This document shows positions 26,085 through 33,672 of a stretch of DNA of 64,000 nt, piece by piece (positions within the stretch are counted from its first letter, which is position 1; every line of letters begins with the position of its first letter). The notes below the pieces were generated by a model. That model worked only from the letters and a program-made list of their open reading frames with translations. It made no database searches and was not told the DNA's origin. The stretch spans positions 52,560 to 116,559 of the forward strand of contig JACQDX010000018.1 of NCBI GenBank assembly GCA_016200895.1. Direction: 5' to 3'. The translations under genes were made by a program, and so were the position numbers. Source of the stretch: Burkholderiales bacterium (GTDB lineage: Bacteria; Pseudomonadota; Gammaproteobacteria; Burkholderiales; Burkholderiaceae_D).

Positions 26085-28340
26085 TTAAGCGTCTGCCGCT
26101 TCCATGATGGCCTGCGTCCACTCCGCCGCTCTTTCATAAGCAGTCGTCGTCACCGCTTCCTTGAGTTTAGGGTCAGCATCCATCAATTCCATGAATTGCT
26201 GACGGTCCAGGCTGATGCAGGTACTGTCTACCACAGCCCGTACAGACCAGGTACGGGGTACCGGGCGTATCAATGCCATTTCACCAAAGTAGTCACCGTC
26301 ATCCAGCATACCCAGCGGTGTTTCTTTGTCGCCTTCCAGCTTCACATAGTTTTCCAGCTTGCCACGGGCAACGATGTAGAACTTGCTGCCTGGTTCGCCT
26401 TCTTCAAACACTGGCTTGCCTGCGGCAAAAGATTCTGACACCAGCGACTTCGACAGTTTTTGCAAGACTTCGTCCGAACATTCAGACAGGAAAGGTATAC
26501 CTCTGAGGCGTTCTACAGAAACGCTGGCCTTGCCATCGTCGGTAATCGTGAAACCGCTTTGCTTGCGCCACAGCATGGCATAGCGACCATCCTTGGCCAG
26601 CAATTCTTCATGCGTACCTGATTCCACCACCTGGCCTTTTTCCATGACGATAATGAGATCGTAATTGGTGATGTGGGTGAACCGGTGTGTGACGGATACC
26701 ACGGTCCAGTCGGCAGAGATGGCATCGAGGGTAGCACCTATCTCGGCTTCGGTATGGGCATCAAGTGCCGAGGTAGCTTCATCAAGGAAGAGTATGCGTG
26801 GATTGCGCAATAGTGCGCGGGCAATCGCGATGCGCTGGCGCTGGCCGCCCGACAGGCTGCCACCCTGGCTGCCGACCACGCTTTGATAGCCGTTCGGGAA
26901 AGTCTCTATCAAATCATGGATGCCAGCGTCCTTGGCGGCAGCGACAATTTCTTCATCCGTTGCATCCAGCCGCCCCATGCGTATGTTTTCTGCGATGCTG
27001 GTGTCGAACAAGGCAGTGTTTTGCAAGACCACGCTGGTCTGTGCGCGCAGCGATGCTTCTGTACCATCGCGCAGATCCACATTATCCAACAGTATCTTGC
27101 CCTTGTTGGGATCATACAAGCGCATCAGTAAAGACAGTACGGTGGACTTGCCTGAGCCTGATCCACCGACGATGGCCACTGTCTTGCCCGCCGGGATTTC
27201 TATATCGACACCACGCAAGATGGGATGATCAGGCTGATAGGCAAATTCCACGCCTTGCAGTTTCAGGTTTTCCTGTATCGCTGGCAATGCCGTGGCTGTT
27301 GGGCTATCCGGCAAGGCCGCCTGCGCACTCAGCAGTTTTTGTATGCGCGAGTAACTGTTCATGCCCTGCACCAGCAACGGGATGGCTTGGGTAAGATTAT
27401 CAGTGGCTCCACCGATATTGAGCAACAAGCCAATGAAGGCAATCAGCAAACCCGTCGTCAAAAAACCCATGACAGCGAGGATGGCGCCGACACCGAGCAC
27501 GCCTATCTGCAAGAAACCGGCAGCGACATTGGTGGAGCGGCCTATCATGGAGGTGAAAAAATTCGCCCTGAAATCATCTTCCTGCAAGCGCGTCAGCCTC
27601 TCGCCGAATTGCTGTTCGCGGTATTTGCTGAGGTTGAAGGTGCGTATGGTCAGGTGGTTCAGCAAGTTCTCTTGTACCAGACCCGCATTGCCAGATTGCA
27701 GGTCGTCACGCGAGCGGCCAAACTTGCGCGCACGCGGGCCGAAAGGCTTGGGGGCAAAGGCAATCATGGGCATGAGTATCAACGCCGCCATGGCCAGTCG
27801 CCATTCAATGACGAATAACAGGATCAGGCTGGTGACGATAGTCACCAGGCGCATGCAAAAGCTGGGCAAGCCACGCACCAGGGCAGTTTCTATTGCCATC
27901 ACATCGGGGCCAAAGCAGGCAACAATGTCGCCTTGCGGCGTCTTACTGAAAAAATCGGTGGATTGCTTTTGCAGGTTGGCGAACATCCTTTCCTGCAAAC
28001 TCTTTGAGATGCGTGAACCAATAGTCGCCGTACCAAAATCCTGCATCAAACCTGCACCGGCATTGAGCAGGAAGCCAACTGCCAGCACGCCCAGCAAAAT
28101 TGCCAGCAAACCCATGTCCTTGTTGACGATGGCCTTGTCGAAGATGTAGCGGTAACTTAAGGGCATGAGCAGATTAAAGCCTATCTGCACCAGCAAGGCC
28201 AACGCCACCAGACTGGCCAGCAGGCGGTAGGTAAAGGCCAGGCCCAGTGCCTGACCGATGAATCCCCAGAAACTGACTTTATGTTCACCATCTGCTGCCT
28301 TGGCGGCTTCGTTTTTGGGTGCTGCCTTTTGATCGCTCAT
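26085..28340 (-). CDS. ABC exporter with C-terminal cyclic-nucleotide-binding-type domain
   Basis: I choose ATG 28340, which has GGAG 6 bases upstream; a longer frame starts at 28376 without a ribosome binding site. The product (about 751 residues) has six transmembrane helices (about 50-330), an ATPase with Walker A GGSGSGKST, signature LSGGQRQRIA and Walker B ILFLDEATSALD, and then, unusually, a C-terminal domain (about 610-735) with the cNMP-binding pattern EEGEPGSKFYIVARGKLE and GDYFGEMALIRPVPRTWSV. No C39 peptidase domain is present. It is the last gene of the lipopeptide operon and most probably exports the product. The extra domain suggests gating by a small ligand or by membrane-associated signals. 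Export of the NHLP-like peptide is an alternative. Confidence 0.88.
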   Translation of the reverse strand: MSDQKAAPKNEAAKAADGEHKVSFWGFIGQALGLAFTYRLLASLVALALLVQIGFNLLMPLSYRYIFDKAIVNKDMGLLAILLGVLAVGFLLNAGAGLMQDFGTATIGSRISKSLQERMFANLQKQSTDFFSKTPQGDIVACFGPDVMAIETALVRGLPSFCMRLVTIVTSLILLFVIEWRLAMAALILMPMIAFAPKPFGPRARKFGRSRDDLQSGNAGLVQENLLNHLTIRTFNLSKYREQQFGERLTRLQEDDFRANFFTSMIGRSTNVAAGFLQIGVLGVGAILAVMGFLTTGLLIAFIGLLLNIGGATDNLTQAIPLLVQGMNSYSRIQKLLSAQAALPDSPTATALPAIQENLKLQGVEFAYQPDHPILRGVDIEIPAGKTVAIVGGSGSGKSTVLSLLMRLYDPNKGKILLDNVDLRDGTEASLRAQTSVVLQNTALFDTSIAENIRMGRLDATDEEIVAAAKDAGIHDLIETFPNGYQSVVGSQGGSLSGGQRQRIAIARALLRNPRILFLDEATSALDAHTEAEIGATLDAISADWTVVSVTHRFTHITNYDLIIVMEKGQVVESGTHEELLAKDGRYAMLWRKQSGFTITDDGKASVSVERLRGIPFLSECSDEVLQKLSKSLVSESFAAGKPVFEEGEPGSKFYIVARGKLENYVKLEGDKETPLGMLDDGDYFGEMALIRPVPRTWSVRAVVDSTCISLDRQQFMELMDADPKLKEAVTTTAYERAAEWTQAIMEAADA

Positions 28341-28424
28341 GCTTGCTCCGGTAGAGATAGGATCATGGGTTGCCATGATGCATTCATTCAGTGCTGCTCT
28401 TGCTTGATGCCTTCTACTCTTTAT

Positions 28425-28694
28425 CTACGCCTTAGTCAGTGTCGCTACATATTCACTCAAGAGATGTATCGTCGGATAATCCCAGACGATGGTGGATTCA
28501 ATTTCTATACCCAGCAAATCATCGAGTTCAACAATCAGATCCATGACATTGACTGAATCCAGGCCCAGGCTGTTGAACGGCATGTCTGGATCGATATCAT
28601 CGCCCGGCTGCTCCAGTAGTTCTGCCACTCTGTTGATGAGCCAGTCTTCAAGCTGTTCTGCATTCCAGTTTTTTGCTGCCAGCTTTTCTGTCAT
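28425..28694 (-). CDS. Acyl carrier protein
   Basis: The 89-residue free-standing carrier protein has the phosphopantetheine site LGLDSVNVMD and a typical four-helix pattern. It follows the FAAL gene by 22 bases, with GGA about 9 bases before the ATG. It probably receives the fatty acyl adenylate from the FAAL and passes the chain to the ketosynthase of the PKS-NRPS. Ser in DSV should be modified by the PPTase encoded at 24288. Confidence 0.92.
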   Translation of the reverse strand: MTEKLAAKNWNAEQLEDWLINRVAELLEQPGDDIDPDMPFNSLGLDSVNVMDLIVELDDLLGIEIESTIVWDYPTIHLLSEYVATLTKA

Positions 28695-28716
28695 TATCTG
28701 TTCCCGGATTGACTGA

Positions 28717-30492
28717 TTAGTCTTTGTTGCGGAATTCCGCTGATGCAGTACGTGATCTGATGCTTTCTGTTAACTCAGCAAAAATCTTACGGTTTTGTCC
28801 GTAACTGGTCTTGCCACTGGTCGTCTTGCTGATGCCCATAGGCCCCACAAAGCGCAGATGGGTAATCGCGATTTCTGCCGGTGCCACTGCCAGCCTGATC
28901 TGATTGGCGAGTTTTTCGAGTTCTGTACTCAGAGTCTGTTCAGGCGTGTCCTCAAACCAACTACGCGCAGTGCGTGCCAGCTCGCAGATGACGATAATGC
29001 TTTCATTTTTTGCACTCGCATCATCATAGGAAAAAACGGCGACATCCTCAATCCCGATTATCGTATTCTGTATCAATGCTTCCACATCATGTGGATATAT
29101 ATTGCGGCCATTAAGTATCATTAACTCTTTGCTGCGTCCCGTTACGTAGAGTTGCCCGTCAACAATGGCACCTATATCTCCCGTTACCAGATAGCGTGTA
29201 AGTGTTTGATCTGCAAGCCGCGCATGGAAAGTCAGCTGGCTTTGCTCAGGATTATTGAAATAAGTCTCAGGCACACTGGGGCCAGTGATCCAGATTTCAC
29301 CTATCTTGCCATCGGCCAGCCTGAGTTTGCTGACCGGGTCGGCAATAGCGATGCGTTCAGGATCAGCATGGCCGCTGGCAACCAGTTGACGACTATCTTC
29401 TTCACTGAGTGCCGCACTTATGTTGCCCTGCTCCAGACCCAGTACCGATACCGTGCGTATGACGGGATCATGATTTCCCGTGGCAAACAGCGTGGTTTCT
29501 GCCAGACCAAAACAGGTCAGCATATTCGTATTGGAATAGCCTGCCGGGGCAAAGCGCTGTTCAAATTTTTTTAGTGTGATGGCGCGTATCGGTTCGGCAC
29601 CGTTGTAGGCAGTTTTCCAGGCTTGCAGGCGCAGGCTACTTATATCCGCATCAGCTACCCGGTCGGCGCAAAGCTGGTAGGCAAAATTGGGGCCGCCGGA
29701 CATTACTTTGCGGTCAGCATCTTGCGTAGAAATTAGTTGCAGCCAGCGCACCGGACGTTTGATGAAGGCTGATGGTGCCATGCTGACGCACGGTATACCA
29801 CCATATAGCGGCGTCAGCAAACCACCTATCAGACCCATGTCATGATAATGCGGTAGCCAGTTGACCATGACAAACTCAGGATCAACTCTGAAGTCTTTTT
29901 GTATGAGTGCCAGGTTGGCGGCAAGGTTGGCATGGCTGACCAGCACACCCTTGGGTAAGCTGCTGGAACCCGAAGTATATTGGATGAAGGCATAGTCCTG
30001 GGCTTTGCGTCCCGTCATGTCTCGGCCTTCACCCAATACTTTCAACTGTATGGTGCTGAGTATATGCATGCCTTCCAAAGCCGGGCTGGAGGCAAACACA
30101 TCTTGCAGGCGCAACACTTCAGTCTCGCTGGTCAGCGTCATCGTTGCACCACAATTGCTGATGATGGCTTCCAGTATATGCGCCTCGCGTCCGCGTCTTG
30201 GCATGGCAATGGGGATGGCGATGACACCCGCAATCTGACAAGCCAGGAAAGCCAGTATGAAATCCAGCCCTGGTGAAAACGCCAGGATCATCATGCGCGG
30301 ATGATCATCAGGCCAGCTCAGTTGCAACAGGCCACGGGCTATGCTTTCACTGGCGGCATACAATTCCTGACGGCTCAGATGCCCGGCCAGATCTTGCGAA
30401 CGCTCTGGCACCCAGGACATGGCGGCTGCATCAGCATTCACTTCCATGTATGCACGGTATTGATCCATCAATGTCAGGGGACTAGCCTTCAT
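28717..30492 (-). CDS. Fatty acyl-AMP ligase (FAAL)
   Basis: The 591-residue adenylating enzyme has the AMP-binding motif YTSGSSSLPKGVLVSH, the FAAL-type segment VNWLPHYHDMGLIGG, the signature YNGAEPIR and the late motifs TGDIGAIVDGQLYVTGR and ELMILNGRNIYPHDVE. The HYHDMGLIGG segment and the weakly conserved C-terminal part are typical of FAALs, which make acyl-AMP and load an ACP rather than CoA. It is translationally coupled to the upstream monooxygenase gene (4-base overlap) and next to the ACP gene, so it starts the lipopeptide by activating a free fatty acid. The C-terminal tail has a SGKTSYGQNRKIF segment. Confidence 0.92.
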   Translation of the reverse strand: MKASPLTLMDQYRAYMEVNADAAAMSWVPERSQDLAGHLSRQELYAASESIARGLLQLSWPDDHPRMMILAFSPGLDFILAFLACQIAGVIAIPIAMPRRGREAHILEAIISNCGATMTLTSETEVLRLQDVFASSPALEGMHILSTIQLKVLGEGRDMTGRKAQDYAFIQYTSGSSSLPKGVLVSHANLAANLALIQKDFRVDPEFVMVNWLPHYHDMGLIGGLLTPLYGGIPCVSMAPSAFIKRPVRWLQLISTQDADRKVMSGGPNFAYQLCADRVADADISSLRLQAWKTAYNGAEPIRAITLKKFEQRFAPAGYSNTNMLTCFGLAETTLFATGNHDPVIRTVSVLGLEQGNISAALSEEDSRQLVASGHADPERIAIADPVSKLRLADGKIGEIWITGPSVPETYFNNPEQSQLTFHARLADQTLTRYLVTGDIGAIVDGQLYVTGRSKELMILNGRNIYPHDVEALIQNTIIGIEDVAVFSYDDASAKNESIIVICELARTARSWFEDTPEQTLSTELEKLANQIRLAVAPAEIAITHLRFVGPMGISKTTSGKTSYGQNRKIFAELTESIRSRTASAEFRNKD

Positions 30493-31430
30493 GTCTGCAA
30501 TTCCGTTTGCAATTCAAATAATTCAGCCAGCGCCACGATCGCTGTGCGCTTGCGTTCTTCCAGGTGCCACATGTGGTAGATGATGATGTTGTCGGCATCA
30601 TAGCGCTCCTGTATCGCCAGAATCTGGTCGCGGCAAGATGCCGGTGTGCCGCAGATATTGACGCGCATGGTACTGCCTATCCAGCTTTCGATTTGCTGTT
30701 TTTGAGCTTGGGCCATATCCTCGGTGTCAGCACAGACGCAACTGAGGGCGATGGCGATTTTTGCTTTGTCTGTATTGCCCTGATATTCACCATACTGGCG
30801 TTTATAGGCACTGGTGATGGCGGCATCCTGCGTACTGGCCCGGTGGAATAGCGAGTAGGCATAACTGGCTGCCGACTTCGCTGCCAATTCTGCCGTGCCA
30901 AAACCTGAACCCATGATCCACAGCGGTGGTCTCTCTGCAAAACATGGTGTCGCAGCATGGGCAAAGCGGTGTCCTTCAGGAAAATCACCCTCAAGATAAC
31001 GCTTCAGATCTGCGAGTTTGTCGGCAAACTGTTTGGTGATGACTCCAGGTGGCTCGTCAGAACCTGTCAATGCGGCCAGTGCAACGGGATCAGCAGGCAC
31101 GCCGCCACAGACGCCCAGCACGACACGCCCACCTGACAAAGCAGATAAGCCGCGATAATTTTCAGCCACAGCCAGCGGGCTATACAGGGGCAACAATACT
31201 GCTGCTGAGCCCAGCCCCATACGCTGCGTGGTTTGCGCCAGCGCAGCCAGCATCATTTCCGGCGCAGCCCATGAGAAATGCGCTTCGTGGTGTTCGGCCA
31301 GCCATAGGCGCTCATAACCCAGTTGGTCGGCCAGCTTCGCCATCCTGAAGGTTTGCGCCAGTACATCTGCACCATTCTGGCCAGGAGCAATGATGCCCAG
31401 ATCTAGCAGGGATAAGCTCAAGCTACTCAT
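30489..31430 (-). CDS. Luciferase-like (LLM class) flavin-dependent monooxygenase
   Basis: The 313-residue TIM-barrel protein has the LLM signatures YERLWLAEHHEAHFSWAAPE near residues 40-60, VLLPLYSPLAVAENYRGLSA and GGRVVLGVCGG, typical of the bacterial luciferase family that uses FMNH2 and O2. In NRPS/PKS clusters such enzymes hydroxylate carrier-bound or free intermediates, or N-oxidise amines; the substrate cannot be told. Both ends overlap neighbours by 4 bases, showing it belongs to the lipopeptide operon. No flavin reductase is encoded here, so reduced flavin must be supplied from elsewhere. Confidence 0.87.
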   Translation of the reverse strand: MSSLSLSLLDLGIIAPGQNGADVLAQTFRMAKLADQLGYERLWLAEHHEAHFSWAAPEMMLAALAQTTQRMGLGSAAVLLPLYSPLAVAENYRGLSALSGGRVVLGVCGGVPADPVALAALTGSDEPPGVITKQFADKLADLKRYLEGDFPEGHRFAHAATPCFAERPPLWIMGSGFGTAELAAKSAASYAYSLFHRASTQDAAITSAYKRQYGEYQGNTDKAKIAIALSCVCADTEDMAQAQKQQIESWIGSTMRVNICGTPASCRDQILAIQERYDADNIIIYHMWHLEERKRTAIVALAELFELQTELQT

Positions 31431-32449
31431 GCTGCGGCCTTTGCAGTGATGGTGGATGGATCAGGGTCAACCGCGCTATAGGTATTCCAAAATAATACCC
31501 GTCGTCCTTGCAGAGTCTGTTTGCGGAACATGGCCAGGGTCTTGGAGATATAGGTAGTCTCAGTGCGAAAGTTGCTGGCCTCTGCCACTTCCCTGGCGGC
31601 CTCGTCGGCATCGGCATTGCTTTGCCCGTAACCTGGTGCGGCGAATTCATCGACCCAGAGTATTTCTCCAAATTGTGGCTCTTTGGTATAACCAGCCTGG
31701 CGCAGCAAAGCCAAAGTTTTCATTGCCAGTTTTTTCATCTTGCCTGGTCCGGTAATCATCATGGGCACCATGCGCACCGCCACCACACGTATAGGCAAAC
31801 CCGCCATCGCCAGACCCAACCAAACACCGGATGCGGTAGCACAAGTACCAGTGGGGATGACGATGTCATCTATCATGGGCAGCTCACCGCTTTTGATGGC
31901 AGCAGCAATTTCCAAAGCGCCCTCGATGACGCCCAACACGCCTATGGGATGATGCGAACCTGGTGGTATCCAGTAAGGGCGCTGCCCCTGATGGCGGGAA
32001 TAACGTATGCGCAGGAAGGCCATGGGCACATCGAGGAAGCGCTCGCAGCGCAGGAATTCCATGCCCAATGCAGGCAGCAGGCGCTTGTTCAGCCCGGCTT
32101 CATGCACATTCGGTTGCGGTGTCAGCAAGGCGCGCGCATGCAGGCCGTGAATACGGGCGAAGGTGGCCGTCGCCAATACCTGGTGGCTGCCCAGCGGACC
32201 CATGGTGGCGACACTGCTTGCGCCTTTGGCAATCGCGTCGCCAAAGAAATATTCGAGATTCCTGACCTTGCTGCCACCATATATTGGTGAACTGAGATCA
32301 TCGCGCTTTATCCATAATTCTTGCAAATTCCAGCGTGCAGCCAGGCTGGGTTCGTGGCTGATAGGCGTTGGTCTGTCTACCAGGTCCACTGGTTTGTACA
32401 TGGCATCCAGGCCGGGCACCATCGCCGTCAAGAGTCGCGCTGTCATCAT
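31427..32449 (-). CDS. PLP-dependent enzyme, ACC deaminase / D-cysteine desulfhydrase-like
   Basis: The 340-residue fold-type II (tryptophan synthase beta-like) PLP enzyme has WIKRDDLSSPIYGGSKVRNLEY near residues 47-68, where the Lys of GGSK should bind PLP. MGPLGSHQVLA and VIPTGTCATASGVWLGLAMAG are the substrate and phosphate-binding loops of the ACC deaminase/D-cysteine desulfhydrase group. In this operon it could supply or modify an unusual amino acid (beta-substituted alanine type) or act on cysteine; a Cys-type A domain is encoded in the same operon. It overlaps both neighbours by 4 bases, with a GGAG ribosome binding site before the start. Confidence 0.8.
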   Translation of the reverse strand: MMTARLLTAMVPGLDAMYKPVDLVDRPTPISHEPSLAARWNLQELWIKRDDLSSPIYGGSKVRNLEYFFGDAIAKGASSVATMGPLGSHQVLATATFARIHGLHARALLTPQPNVHEAGLNKRLLPALGMEFLRCERFLDVPMAFLRIRYSRHQGQRPYWIPPGSHHPIGVLGVIEGALEIAAAIKSGELPMIDDIVIPTGTCATASGVWLGLAMAGLPIRVVAVRMVPMMITGPGKMKKLAMKTLALLRQAGYTKEPQFGEILWVDEFAAPGYGQSNADADEAAREVAEASNFRTETTYISKTLAMFRKQTLQGRRVLFWNTYSAVDPDPSTITAKAAA

Positions 32450-33672
32450 GCATGCTCCGCAGGGTTGAGCATGGCTGGGCTCAGGTGCCGGAATTCTTCA
32501 TCCAGTGCGCTGAAACAACTGGCCTCGCTGCGATCCAGATAGGCTTGCAGGCGTGGCTCCAGTTCAGGATAGGTACGCAGTCTTTTTAAGAGTGCGGGCA
32601 CGACTCTTTGCAGGCAGGCCAGCATGAGTAATGATGGGTTACGATATTCTGCCTCCACATCAGCAACTGGTCCCAGCATGAAGTGGCGCACGGTTTTACT
32701 GAGGTCGGCAAAGGCAGCCATCAGCATTTCCATGAATGCTGCATCACTCTTGACTTCTGCCATGGAGATGATGGAACCCAGATCGACAAAGCCACCATCG
32801 ATGACGGCATTTTGCATTTCCAGACAATGGCCTATGCCTATGTGTTCTGTGCGGCCAGGCAAGTAGCCCAGTGCCAGCATGCGGGCAACCAGGTCTATCC
32901 AGCGGTCAACCACTTGTTCTGGCGTCAAGCCATAGCCCGCAATCAGGCTGGCCAGTCTTTGCAGCCATGGCGCATTGCCGAGTTTCTTTAACTCTACCGG
33001 CAAATGCGCGACCCGCAAAGGCAAGCTGGGGTAATGGTAAATGATAGCCGCCAGACCATCTGCTGAGGAGGTCTCAATTATGCGCATGGCGCGTTCTGAC
33101 AGCAGGCTGCGCAAGGCAGTGAGATGATTATCGCGTGCCGATGCAGGCCAGGCTATCACCAGCAAGGGTGTCGGGATGCAAGCAAGATTTCCAAAACGTT
33201 TTAAATGCGCTTGTTGCAACATGCAGGCAGCCTTCGCATCTTCCACCGCTTCAAACGCGCTGATGGCCAGCGGGACTTTTTGTTCGACCAGGGCGAAATG
33301 CTCAGCCGCAGAAAATAGCGACTTACCTCGTACAGGATAATTAATGCGGAATTGCGACAAGACCGTTAAATGCTGGTCACGGTCATGTGCATACACTTCC
33401 GTACCCTTGTGCGCAAGCATACCGGCACCAGTATCCTGGTAAAAGGCCCGCAGGTGGCGGTATGGCCGCTGGTATGCACCAGACTGAAAGGGATTGATGC
33501 CATGGGCACAAGGCAATTCCTGGCGCAGTGCTGCCAGTCGCGTATCAAGATCGGGCAAAATAGCTGACAGGGCTGTATGCAGGTCGGCCGCTTCTGTACT
33601 CACATCCCACAAAACCCGTTCTACTTTATGGGCAGTAATGCTTGCTTGCTCCGTCATCGCCTCTTTCATCAT
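32446..33672 (-). CDS. Unrecognised biosynthetic-cluster protein with kinase-like motif
   Basis: I do not recognise the family of this 408-residue protein. It has no signal peptide or transmembrane segment. Residues about 90-180 contain KGTEVYAHDRDQHL and PVRGKSLFSAAEHFALVEQ, and residues about 280-302 contain HCLEMQNAVIDGGFVDLGS. The last segment lines up with the catalytic-loop/metal-binding region of atypical kinase-fold proteins such as SelO (pattern H-x4-QN-x8-D-x-G). This may indicate a phosphotransferase or AMPylase-like role, but it is a single-motif argument. It overlaps the NRPS gene upstream and the PLP gene downstream by 4 bases, so its function is almost certainly tied to the lipopeptide, for example tailoring, self-protection or precursor activation. 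Confidence 0.6.
   Translation of the reverse strand: MMKEAMTEQASITAHKVERVLWDVSTEAADLHTALSAILPDLDTRLAALRQELPCAHGINPFQSGAYQRPYRHLRAFYQDTGAGMLAHKGTEVYAHDRDQHLTVLSQFRINYPVRGKSLFSAAEHFALVEQKVPLAISAFEAVEDAKAACMLQQAHLKRFGNLACIPTPLLVIAWPASARDNHLTALRSLLSERAMRIIETSSADGLAAIIYHYPSLPLRVAHLPVELKKLGNAPWLQRLASLIAGYGLTPEQVVDRWIDLVARMLALGYLPGRTEHIGIGHCLEMQNAVIDGGFVDLGSIISMAEVKSDAAFMEMLMAAFADLSKTVRHFMLGPVADVEAEYRNPSLLMLACLQRVVPALLKRLRTYPELEPRLQAYLDRSEASCFSALDEEFRHLSPAMLNPAEHA

Noticed and set aside
26798..27818. Overlapping long frames antisense to the ABC exporter
   Set aside because: They mirror the conserved ATPase and membrane domain; no ribosome binding site or family resemblance.
31508..32290. 260-codon frame antisense to the PLP enzyme gene
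   Set aside because: Shadow of a clearly conserved PLP enzyme; the composition is not protein-like.
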